Of a stretch of 64,000 bases of DNA, positions 33,996 through 45,100 are shown one piece after another. Below the pieces are notes generated by a model. The model saw only the letters and a list, made by a program, of their open reading frames with translations, searched no databases and was not told the origin of the DNA. The stretch's first letter is position 1; every line of letters starts with the position of its first letter. The stretch lies in NCBI GenBank assembly GCA_020747065.1, contig JAGMVK010000001.1:310001-374000 (forward strand), in the 5' to 3' direction. The DNA comes from Cadophora sp. MPI-SDFR-AT-0126 (taxonomy: Eukaryota > Ascomycota > Leotiomycetes > Helotiales > Ploettnerulaceae). Position numbers and translations under genes: made by a program.

Positions 33996-36900
33996 ATGAA
34001 GCTGTGTCCGACTGTTGTGGGCTTAATTGCCGTCTTTTCGGGACTGGGAGCTGCTGCGCCAACATGGCCGTCTGCCGTTGATGAGTTGGAGGATGTTATG
34101 TTTCTGAATGCAGGCTACAAGAGCAAGGGTTTTGGAGGACATGTCACGCCATGCTCGCTATCGGAATTTGGAGTAGGACGACAAACGGCTGCGGAATGGT
34201 TACGGATTGGTTTCCACGATATGGCCACTACGAATGTCTTTTTCGAACCACATGGAGGAATTGACTCCTCAATAGCTTGGGAGTTGAACAATGGCGAGAA
34301 TCTTGGCCCTGGATTCGTTAGCACGCTGCAGACATATTCCGCGTTGTACAATAGTCGGTTATCTGTGTCCGACATCATCGCCTTGGGAGTATATGCATCT
34401 GTCCGAGCATGTGGCGGCCCGGTTGTGCCTATCCGTGGAGGAAGAATCGATGCAACGGGTGCAGGCCCTATGGGAGTTCCTCAACCGCAGAACGCCCAAG
34501 GAACATTTGTCAATCAGTTCGCGAGAATGGGTTTCAACACGGTGGATATGATTCAAATGACTGCCTGTGGACATGCCATCGGAGGAGTGCATAGCGAGTT
34601 CTTCCCCGAAATTGTACCTGCAGGAACCGCACCGAACGGATATGCACTCTTCGACAATACTTTAGAATTCGACAATAACATTGCGACCCGATATATAAGT
34701 GGCCCTAACACCGACCCGTTGTCTGTCGGACCATCTGTTGCTGCTACCAGAAATGCCGATACAGTAGTTTTCACTGCAGACAAGAATGTCACTATCCAGG
34801 CAATGACAAACCCCACAACTTTCAACACAGTGTGCTCGTCCATTCTGCAAAGAATGATTGATACCGTTGCACCAACTGTTAACCTTTCGGATCCACTTGC
34901 CCCATATGAAGTCAAGCCTAGTGGAATACAGCTCACTTTGCTGTCGGGTGGCGCTCAGATTACATTTTCTGGTGACATTCGAGTCAGGACTACCACAAGG
35001 CCCGCTTCTTCCATTCTCAATATCCAGATCGTCTACAAGGATCGAACTGGAGGGGTTGGAGGAACCATCACTACTACTACAGTAAGCGGGACGGCCACTG
35101 GCTTCGACGACAGTTTCACGGTATGAGCACTATTCCGCGATATATATTTCAAACGCTAATTATATAGTTCTACGGCTTTAGCGCCAACATCCCAGCTACA
35201 ACTTCCATTTCGTCGTTTACTGTTATTGTCGTAGGCACAGGTGGACTTTCGACAACCTACGCCAATAATGGTGCCGGTTTCCCTATTCAGGACTCCGTCA
35301 TTGCCCTGGCTCCTCAAAGTTGTCTAAGTGGTACCAATCTTACGGTCGTTGCTGCCGTCCGTACTGGTGTCACTTCTCCAGTATCTTTAGGTGTCACTCA
35401 AAAGGTCGCCCGAGCTGGTGGTGTCCCCGTCCCAGCTTTAACCAACGTAACTGTCACCATGGTCAAGGGAGCCACCATTGGGCCATACGCCATCTACAGT
35501 GGTAGCTCTACTATTGCTTCTGCCGCTGGAACGAAGTACGGAGTTAGCAGTGGAACATTTGCCGATGACTTCAAGGACCCCGCCTCCCTTGGAGCAACAT
35601 GTGCCCCTATCGGAACGGTTGCGCCAAGCAGTACTTCCAGCTCCGTGGTCTCAACTTCGCGATCATCCACATCTTCGAGGGCATCGTCCACGACTTCGTC
35701 AACTGCTGTACCCACGCCGGTACACAAGCCAGTCGTCGGCAAGTATTCTTTCCAAGGTTGTTACACTGAAGGAACAGGCGTCCGGGCCCTTCCCGACGCG
35801 GCTTTCATTGATTACGCAAACATGACCTCGGAGCTGTGTGCTTCAAAGTGCGATGCATATGTTTACTGGGGTATCGAGTACTATGGAGAGTGTTACTGTG
35901 GAAACGAACTTGCGGCTTCCTCGACACAAGCGCCTTTGGAGGATTGCAGTTTCATCTGTCCTGGAAACCCTAATGAGTATTGCGGTGCTGGCAATCGGTA
36001 ATTTGACTATCTCTCCAGACAGACTTGTGCTAATTTGTACAGATTGGAATTGTATAAGCTTACCTCGGCTGCAACGAGCTCACGGTCATCCAGTTCAGTC
36101 CGATCTACAAGCTCAGCTACAAGCGTCCGGTCCAGCTCGTCTGTATCATCACGATCCTCAACGGCACCAACCTCGACACCAACTCTTGCCATCAAACCCG
36201 TAGTTGGTAACTATGTACGCCAAGGTTGTTATACTGAAGGGGATGGTGTGAGAGCCTTGTCAGGGGCACAATATGTTGACTATGTTGGCATGACTCTTGA
36301 GATCTGTGCTTCTAAATGTGCTGGGACTGCCTATTTCGGAGTCGAGTATGGCGGAGAGTGTAAGATGCGGCGGGATTCCCTCATTTTGCTGACCTCGCTA
36401 ATGATCTGTAGGCTACTGTGGTCAAACACTTGACGCCACCTCCGTCCCAGCTGCTAACCAACTCGACTGCAGCTTTGTTTGCCCAGGCGATGCGAGCGAA
36501 TACTGTGGAGCCGGCAATCGGTAATTTGACTATTTCTACAGTTAGACATGTGCTAATGTGTACAGGTTGGAATTGTACAAACTCGGCTCTGTGTCAAGCA
36601 GTAGCAGCAGCCGATTGTCGTCAACATCAAGCGTACGTTCTAGTTCTTCAACGCGTGTCTCAACAACGAGCACACGAAGCAGTTCTTCATCCCGATCATC
36701 TACGGCGGTTTCAAGTTCAAGGAGTTCATCATCTTCTCGTCTTTCCACGTCCAGCTCTAGGCTGTCGACTTCAACAACTCGATCTTCTTCTACATCTCGA
36801 TCTACTTCTACTCTGAGGAGTACCTCCTCAACTCGAGTCTCAACTTCAAGCTCAAGAAGCTCATCAACGAGTCGATCTAGCACAACTAACACGTCAAAGC

Positions 36901-38039
36901 CTCCGTCGTCGACACCTGCAAGCTCCAGCAGCACGAGAATTAGCACAAGCACGACGAGGCCCGTCAGCTCGACTTCATCAAGCTCAACTGCGGTTCCAAC
37001 TGCGGTTCCAACACTCCGCATCGTGCCCTCAGCAGGTGGATATAACTACCTTGGCTGCTACACCGAAGGAGATGGTGTCCGTGCTCTAGGAGCTGCCTCT
37101 TTCCCAAGTGATACTAATACCGTTGAATCCTGTGTTGCATCTTGCGCGGGGTTCAAATACGCTGGAATGGAATATGGTAAGCACAACTCCCCAAAATATT
37201 CGCTCTCGAATGTCCAAAACACGTATCGACATTCAGATATCACACCTGCTAACTCGACGTAGGACGAGAATGTTGGTGTGCCGACGAGTTCGGAGCCGGA
37301 TCTACCCTTGTACCTAATTCAGACTGTTCTATGACCTGCGCAGGTGACCAATACGAATATTGTGGCTCGGGGAATCGTCTCCAGGTCTATCAAAAAGCTG
37401 GCACGGGCTCAGCCAGCACCTCAAGCAGCCGGTTAGTATCTTCAAGCACCCCCGTTGCAAAAACCACGACTGTAAAACCAACCTGCACACCACAAGCCAC
37501 TTCATTGTCAAAGCTAGTTCATCAAGCTTACCAGTATTCTCTAGTTCCGTTTCCACCACCAAGCCTGCAAGCTCAACAAGTAAGGCCGCGTCTAGTACGT
37601 CAAAGCCAGCTAGCTCAAGCACGAGGACCTCGACCTCTTCTGCTGCTCCGCAGGGTACGCCTGCTATCAAGCCCACGATTGGGGCGTACAGCTACCTAGG
37701 ATGCCAGACCGAAGCCACGGGTGTGAGGGCTCTGAATGGAGGGTTCTTCTTTAATGAGACGGCTATGACGCTGGAGACGTGTGCGTCCAACTGTGCAGGC
37801 TTCAAGTACTGGGGTGTTGAGTATGGTGCTGAATGTGAGTTCTACACCTTTTCCGATTATGGTGGAGTGGAGACTTGAGGGATGAAATACTGACGAGAGA
37901 TGTAGGTTACTGTGGGAATACGCTCCAGGACGGTAGCGTTGCGGTTCCGCACGCTGATTGCAGTTTCCTGTGTCCGGGTAATGCTTTGGAATACTGTGGC
38001 GCGGGGAATCGTTTGTCGACTTATATTTTGACTGTCTGA
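33996..38039 (+). CDS. secreted haem peroxidase with four WSC domains
   Basis: Eight exons, join(33996..35120, 35168..35997, 36043..36359, 36412..36520, 36566..37176, 37263..37431, 37545..37834, 37906..38039), give about 1194 residues. The exon 7 acceptor could also be 37526. A signal peptide (MKLCPTVVGLIAVFSGLGAA) opens the protein. The plant-type peroxidase domain keeps the distal Arg70 and His74 (WLRIGFHDM) and the proximal His193 (ACGHAIGGVH). A second domain without a recognised family follows (to about residue 540). Then come four WSC cysteine domains, each with GCYTEG or GCQTEA, CASKC-like, CYCG/CWCA and CPGN..EYCGxGNR blocks. They are separated by Ser/Thr-rich, probably glycosylated linkers. 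WSC domains bind wall glycans, so the peroxidase is probably held in the wall or matrix. There is no GPI signal or membrane segment. Confidence 0.93.
35998..36042 (+). repeat. intron after WSC domain 1, near-copy of the intron after WSC domain 2
   Basis: Both introns are 45 bases, begin GTAATTTGACTAT, end with a TGCTAAT branch site and GTACAG, and sit in the same phase inside the GNR codon. They match at 39 of 45 positions with the second copy at 36521-36565. This marks a tandem duplication of a WSC module that included the intron. Confidence 0.9.
36521..36565 (+). repeat. intron after WSC domain 2, near-copy of the intron at 35998-36042
   Basis: The second copy of the duplicated intron, six substitutions and no gaps relative to the first. 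Confidence 0.9.
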
Positions 38040-38593
38040 AAGAGGCGTGGACGAAAACAGAGGAAGTTTGGGTACAGCTGGCGGTAGGGTTGGTGGGATT
38101 GCGGTCAGGTAATGTGGCTGGATAAGGATTCATACAAGGAGTAGCCGATAGAGGGCTAAGGCGTTACAAATCTGTCCCCAAACAGATTGAGGAGTATTTA
38201 ATGATGGCTGAGGAGTAATAGAATACTTCGATTCGAGTCATAATATTTCGGACATTTGCGTGAAAGTATGTTCAAGGCGGATCAAAGGGGATTCACCTCT
38301 CGCTTAACTTTGAAAAGCAGAAAACAGCAATTCGAGGGCTGGCCTCATTAGGATGCACAGAACGAAGGTCGACATGCTGTTTGAAGGAAGTCAAGTCACT
38401 GGCCAATTTGAATAATTTCCCACAACCTTTCGCTTAGAAGGTTTAATGTTCCAGACACAGCTCATGGCCCGTAGTGTTCTTCATGGAGAGAGAGATCTGA
38501 CATTCGTTTGCAGACTAGTCTGTTTACTTTCGAGTACCTTCGACTCCCATCATTAGGACGGCCTCGAGACTGTTCCCCACAACCACTCGTTCC
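38040..38593. other. convergent 3' region, WSC peroxidase / catalase
   Basis: 554 bases with no gene seen. Probably 3' untranslated sequence of both converging genes. Confidence 0.55.
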
Positions 38594-40926
38594 TCAATAC
38601 GCAACCATCTCCGTCAAGCCTTCCAACTCCCTCTGGAAGTTCCGATGCTGACTCACATTGAACGCAAACGCATCCAGGAATCTCTTCGCTCCCTTGACCA
38701 TCTTCAACACCCCCTCGTCGCCACCCACCCCTCCACTAGTAACTACACCGTAGCAGTCCACCACTGCATCTTCCCCGTTCTGGATGGCGAATACCATGCC
38801 CTCGACACCTACTGCCGTGCGGACGAGACTGACAGCTTCGCCAGTTGCGCCGATGGCTTTGCAGTGTCCGAATGCCTCGCGGATCCAGTGCACGACTCGG
38901 CCTTGCTTGCTGAGTGCGGGAACATGCTCACCACCTGGAATGTACAACGCATCGAATAGCGTTGAGCGCATACCCTCAAAATGATGTTCGGGCGTGACGC
39001 TCTTTCCGCCCACGCTCTTGACGGGTTGTCGCTTAGGGCCTATGGTAAACACCATCGCACCCGCTGCACTCAGGGCGACCTTTACACTCTCGTACTCGAC
39101 GTAATCAAAACCGTCAGCGACGAGGATAGCGATATTGCGGGTGGCGATTGTGGGAGGTAGACCTTGTGCTTCGGGCGTGAAGTCGAACTGGCTGAGGCCT
39201 TTCATCGTCTTGCCGTGGTTGGGACGGCCCGCTTTAGTAGGCGTCGGAGCACCTGCTTTGACAGCTACAGCTTTCGCGAGATCGAGAGAGATATCCGTAA
39301 GGCGCGTGATCATCCTCTCGTAGACGATTGGATCATCGCAGTGATCGAGCTCGAAGCTCAACGCGGCGATGAGATGCGCTTTCTCGATTGGTAAGATGGA
39401 GTTCCAGAATGTTTGGGCTTGCGAGAAGTGTTCGCTGAATTTCACGGAGACGAGACGCTGTTTCATTGCTACGATCTTCTCGGGGTACTCAATGTAGCCA
39501 CCTTGGTCTTTGGTGGCTGGAGGGATGAGGGAGTGTCGGTTGGGCCAGTAGTTTATTTTTCCTTTGGTGATGGTCTGGCGGAGCTGGCCATCGCGGTTAT
39601 TGTTCATGACCGGGCAGACCGGGCGGTTGATGGGAAGTTCTTGCCAATTTACGCCGAGACGGGAGAGTTGCGTGTCGAAGTACGAGAAGTTCCGACCTTG
39701 GAGTAAAGGGTCGTCGGAGAATCCGATACCTGGTACCACATGCGCGGTGCAGAAAGCAACTTGTTCGGTCTGCGGGAAATACTCGTCGACGTTTCTGTTG
39801 AGTTGCAGCTCGCCGATGTATCTAATTGGTAAGAGCTCCTCGGGCCAGACTTTAGTAGCATCTAAGATGTCGAAGTCAAAGTCATCTTGACGAGATTCGG
39901 GGCAAACTTGAATGCCGAATTTCCATGTTGGGAAGGCTCCATTGTCGATGGCGGTGTAGAGATCTTTGCGGTGGAAGTCGGGATCTTGACCAGCTATCTT
40001 CAGAGCTTCGTCCCAGACCAGAGAGTGCACACCGAGTGTTGGCGTGAAGTGGAATTTGACGAACGAGCGGACGCCCTCTGCGTTGATGAGAGTGTAGGTG
40101 TTGACGCCAAAACCTTGCATCATGCGGTAACTTCTGGGAATACCACGATCACTCATAGCCCACATAAACATATGCGTAGCTTCGGTGTGTAAGAACTGGA
40201 AATCCCAGAAGTTGTTGTGTGCACTTTGTGCCTGTGGGACTTCAGTGTCAGGTTCGGGTTCTGTCTAATGGTCAGCTAGGTGCTAAAGGCAGTCATGACA
40301 TGTGGTTGGACATACTGCCAGCATGAATGACATCTGGAAATTTCATAGCATCTTGAATGAAGAAGACTGGGATGTCGTTTCCAACAATATCCCAATTCCC
40401 CTCCTCGGTATAGAACTTGACCGCAAAGCCTCGCACATCTCGGACCGAGTCTGCACTTCCTCTTGAGCCCAGGACTGTAGAAAAACGCACGAACACAGGT
40501 GTGTTTCGCTTAGTGTCAGTGAGGATTCCAGCAGATGTAACATCTTCTGCACTCTGGTAGAGCTTAAAGTTACCGAACGCTCCCGCACCTCTAGCATGTA
40601 CGACTCGTTCCGGGATACGTTCATGGTCGAATTTCATGATCTGAGCCGCATGTCTTAGCTCTCACTCAGAACATGAGATAGAATAAACAGACCTTTTCCC
40701 TAGCATGATTATCTTCCAGTAACGCCGGGCCTTGACGGTCACCCGTAGAGGCGTGGAGCCAATTGTCATGGCTGTTCTGCTTGACGCCGAAATTACTGGT
40801 GAGGAGGTCATTTTCAGTCGGGACGATGATATTATGCCTCATGTCTGTGACTTTCTTGTTCGTGCTAATGGCCCCCGAGACTGCTTCTCCGGCCTTCTCG
40901 ACTGCTCCGCCAAGTACTGATTGCAT
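38594..40926 (-). CDS. large-subunit (clade 2) catalase with C-terminal GATase-like domain
   Basis: Destroys hydrogen peroxide. Three exons, complement(38594..40260, 40316..40640, 40693..40926), give 741 residues, the normal size for large-subunit enzymes. The catalytic His93 lies in [13 protein letters not shown], the catalytic Asn166 in [12 protein letters not shown] and the proximal haem-ligand Tyr, about residue 380, in [13 protein letters not shown]. Splicing restores [20 protein letters not shown]. From about residue 570 a glutamine-amidotransferase-like/DJ-1-type domain follows ([33 protein letters not shown]), a constant feature of this clade. There is no N-terminal signal, so it is probably cytosolic. 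It converges with the WSC peroxidase. Confidence 0.97.
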
Positions 40927-41012
40927 CTTGAAAGTTTAAATTTTTTGGCGAAGAATTGGATGTGAGAGCGATCCGTGAGTTGAGGAGGAAGGAGGAGGAG
41001 GAGGAGGAGGGG

Positions 41013-41024
41013 AGTTCCGGAACT
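41013..41024. promoter_or_regulatory. perfect palindrome with heat-shock-element spacing
   Basis: AGTTCCGGAACT is a perfect 12-base palindrome containing TTC-CG-GAA, the inverted Hsf1 half-site arrangement. It lies about 90 bases upstream of the catalase ATG, between AGGGG words at 41008-41012 and 41041-41050. Function is inferred. Confidence 0.45.
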
Positions 41025-41085
41025 TATGAGAATCGCATGGAGGGGAGGGGTAGCTTCATATCTCGCTTGCTTGAAGCAAAACAGA

Positions 41086-41093
41086 TGACGTTA
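41086..41093. promoter_or_regulatory. CRE/Atf1-like site
   Basis: TGACGTTA matches the half-site of bZIP stress factors such as Atf1. It lies about 160 bases upstream of the catalase ATG. Confidence 0.35.
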
Positions 41094-42124
41094 GCCCCAC
41101 TCGCTATTCACATGTTTACATTGACGTATTTCCACAACATGCCACCAGTTTGAGGCATGTCCCTGACAGCCGTGGCCTGATTTAGACTTCATGGATACAG
41201 CAAGTAGTACGCAGAAGCAGTTCCGCCAATTAGGATGCGCCCATTGTTCCGTGTTTGGAATCACGATCAGTCCATTGGAGCTTGACTGCTGGGGATGGAG
41301 CATTCCCGTAAACGGTGGACAGGAAGCAAGGCGTGGTTTTGACATGTTGCATTTGATAGACAGGCCCCGTTTGACTGCCCTGTTCCAAGTGGTTGGGAAA
41401 TAGGTACAAGGTGGAGATGAGCTCCGGTTGGGATTACGTCGTGTGTTTTGAGATGAAGCGGGGTTGCAACCCGTATGTATGCTGTGTGAAAACTGATAAT
41501 GTTGCGTAAGGTGATGAAGCATCGGCTTCTTACACCGGTAATCACAACTGCAGCTTCTTAATTTATTGAAGATGACATGGTTGAGTTCATAGCAGGATGA
41601 TGTGTAACTAAGGAAAATCGTCAGACGTGAGGTTGCACAAAAGGGATGACGTCGTCATGTTGAAATGCTTGCCGAAAAAGCGGGGGGCTTATCACGTGTG
41701 AATACCATTCCCTTCTCAATCAAAGGCGAACAGAATGCAACAGAAGTATAATTCGTAGATGAGCTTCATCTGTTTTTGACCCAGAAGCCAGATCTCAGAT
41801 CTGCGTTTGTTTACTGCAATGGCGCTTCCATAGATTGTTTTCAATTAAGCGAGGCGACGGCGCAACTCTGCAAATGTAGGACCAAAGGTCAGTTTTGCAT
41901 GAAGAACTGATCGTCTCCGACAATCCCTTTTTGCTTAGAGAACAAGCACAGAATATATAGAGCAAAGTCTTCACGTTTTCATCCAACAGGATTCATCGTC
42001 ATTCATCTAGCATACAGTGCTGATAATCAAAAGAAAAGCCCATCGTGTGAGGCGTCGACACTTTTTATGTCCTTTACTCCATGCTATGCACAAGACAATC
42101 TCTCTTTCTCTGTAGTAACTTCGT

Positions 42125-45100
42125 TCACTCCTCATCACCACCTTTCGCCTTCTCTTTCTTCGCCGCCGCCGCAGCGACCCACTCCTGCGTCTTCGCAAGA
42201 ACCTTCTCCTTGCTCTTCTTATCCCCATTGACCTCCTCCCACTCACTCCACCTCCTAAACCACGCCACAGCCTGCTTCGGCTTCAACGCCTTATTCGTCT
42301 TAACCATACGCTCAAACACGCCTCTCACGACATCCTTGTCGCCCTGTGCGGTCTCCAAATCCAGTAATTGGTTCCAGATATCGAGACGCTTGGGGAAAGT
42401 GGTGAGCAGAGCCTCGAACATGGTACGGCCGCGTTCGGGGGAGCCGGCGGCGGAGTGGAATTCTAAGGATGCGAACTTGAGGGTAAGCGCGATGTGGGTG
42501 TGTGGCGGGAGGGACTGTTTGGCACGGGAGAGGAGAGCACGAGCTCGGTCTGGGGCGGAGAGGGTGTTAAGGAGGAAGTGGGCGTAGTTTGTCCAGACGT
42601 TCGGGGATTGGGAGAACTTCTTGGTCAGAATTTGGAAGAGATCGTCTGCTTTCTGTGAGACTGTTAGTCATGTTGTTACTCTGATTATTGAGAGGGAGAG
42701 GAAAATCTTACGCTGTGCTTGCCAGACTGGATATAGATGCTGGTAAGTCTTTCATGGATCTCTTGCGCATCGTTGTATTGGCATGCTCGCTTGAAGACTT
42801 CCTCCACAGTCTCATCGCTACCATAGGCATTCTCTAGATTGAGTAGTGCAATCCAGACGTTCATCTTCTCAGTCTCTTCGCGGATGTTGATTGTCTTAAT
42901 CGCACGTTCGGCTACTTCTCTTGCTCTGCTTAATTCGCTGAGCTGCATCTGGAATGCCATGTATTGAATCCATAGGGCGGATGAGTCTGGTTGCCCTAGG
43001 AGAAGACGCTCAAAGTCGCTGACGGATTGTGGGCCGTGTGCATCAAGGTCGCCGGTTCGGTCAACCATAATCTCAGCCTTCTTGCGCTTCTTCTTCTTTG
43101 GCTTTTCATTGGCGCCTTCGTTTGCAGATCCGTCATCCGATTGATTCTCAACCTCGTCGAGGACGTTAGCTGACCAGTCGAATCCTCCTGCGCTGAGGGC
43201 TGGTACTTCAGCACCGTCTACGTCTGGCATGTCTTCGTCTGACTCCTCGCCATCTTCATTATTGTCACTGTCAATGCTTTGGACGTCATCCAAATTGATG
43301 CCACCATCTTCCTCTTCTTCATCACTGGAGTTGCCAGAGATATTGACGCCTTGCATTTCACTCAGATCCTCGTCCTCGCTCTCATCCTCGGACTCAATGC
43401 CATCATCGAAGTACGATGCTTTGAGGCCAAAACTGATTCGCTTCTTCTCCCGATCAAGATTCAGAATCTTTGCTCTGACAACATCGCCCTCCTCATAAAG
43501 CTTTTTCACGTCCACTACTCGGTTCTTGTCTGCCATTTGAGATTGATGACAGAGCCCGCTGAGGTTATTCGATCCATCGATCACGATGAATACGCCGTAA
43601 TCTTCTACCTTTCTGACCTTTCCAGTGACGATTTGACCAGTCTTGAGATCGTTGAAGCCCAGTGGAGCAATGTAGTTTTTATCAATGACTGAGGCCTTCA
43701 AACTCATCTGGACATGATTCTTCGTGGAATCTACCAAGGTAACCTTTCCTTTCACAAGCTGATCGACCTCAAACTCGTTCTGCCATTCCTTGATAAAAGA
43801 GTCTGACAGCTCGGCTACACGAACCCACGCGGTGACGTTTCCGCCCAAGTTAATAAAGAGTCCTCGGTCGGAGACGTTGCTAACAAATCCACGTACGATA
43901 TCGTTAGGCTTCAACTGGGACGCTGACGATATCTCCGGATCCTTCACATCGAGGGACGAGTTCAAAACTCTGGAAGGTCGTGTTGACAATCTGATCTTCT
44001 TGTTCGGTAGATCGATCTCAGTAACGCAGACCCGAACGATCTCGTTCTTTGAATACTTTGTAGGATCTGCTTCCGCGTAGTCGTCGGCCAGGTCGGTAAG
44101 ATTGACGGGTGCCGAGAGGGTATCGCTAAGTTGGACCATAATATGTCTCTCGGTGGTTTTTGTGACCTTTCCGGGAACCACCATTCCCTTACTTAGGCTT
44201 TTCAGAGTCAACGGCTCCGAGGATTGTGCCGAACGAGCAGAAAGATCAAGGCGGTTATTCGCAGCGTCAACATGCTTGACATGGACTCTGATGGCCGATC
44301 CGACTGGGAAGTTTGACTCCAGATCCTTCAATTTCGACACATCGTCCGAAATATCCAGAGCAAGGATTCGGCCACGTACGTTTGGAGAAAGGTTTACCCA
44401 GACGTAGCTTTCTTGTATGTTGTTCACATAAGCAATCCACGACGACCCTGGCTTGACCTGGTCGAGCGTGAGTGGTTCCTGGACTTTGCTGCTCTGATCA
44501 CTTGGCTTGGCGGACAGCTCGAAAACTATGGTCTTACCTGACCGGTGTGATATTGGTAGGAAGCGGTGGTTTCGCGCATCATGGATTCCCAGGACACGGA
44601 CGTTAAGTATCTGCTTTGGTGAGAATGAGCGCAGGGGCCGCTTGCGATCCTTTATCTCGTCCCATGAGTTGAAGATTTGGGAAACATCTATGCGGCCTTG
44701 GATATTGTCAGCAAGCTGAACATTGATTTGCGTGTCCTTGATCGAAACAATCCTTGCTTTGGTCAATCTGCCTAATGTGAGGTCATCAAGACTCTTGAGT
44801 GTCGTGTCGACTGGGTTCACTGCTTCTTGATTGACGGCGACTGATGGAGCAGGCTTCTCGGTCGACTCCTTGGGTGCAGCAGCATCGATCATGGATAATT
44901 GAAAACTCCGTTGTCCATGGTCCACTCTGACAATCTTGACTTTCAGTGTCTGCGACAATTTCAGACCAAAATCTGGGAGGCTAATTGCATCCTCGGATAG
45001 TTTGACTTTTGGTAGTAGTCCAGTGAGGCCACTGGCAAATTGAACAAACACTCCTGAAAGCGTGATGTTTCTGACAAAGCCATGGACAACCTTATTCTCC

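Larger units (their letters stand above)
40927..42124. promoter_or_regulatory. 1.2 kb upstream region of the catalase gene
   Basis: No gene supported. It contains a GGA-rich tract (40982-41013), three AGGGG words, a palindromic TTCnnGAA, a TGACGTTA and, further out, a double TGACG/CGTCA site (41646-41658) and CACGTG (41693-41698). These resemble stress-factor sites, by consensus only. Confidence 0.5.

Noticed and set aside
36542..37021. A 159-codon minus-strand open frame
   Set aside because: It is the antisense shadow of the Ser/Arg-rich linker between WSC domains 2 and 3. Its Val/Leu/Glu/Asp repeats reflect reversed Ser codons.
38594..40926. Catalase fused to a GATase-like domain as a novel fusion
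   Set aside because: This domain is the normal C-terminus of large-subunit catalases.
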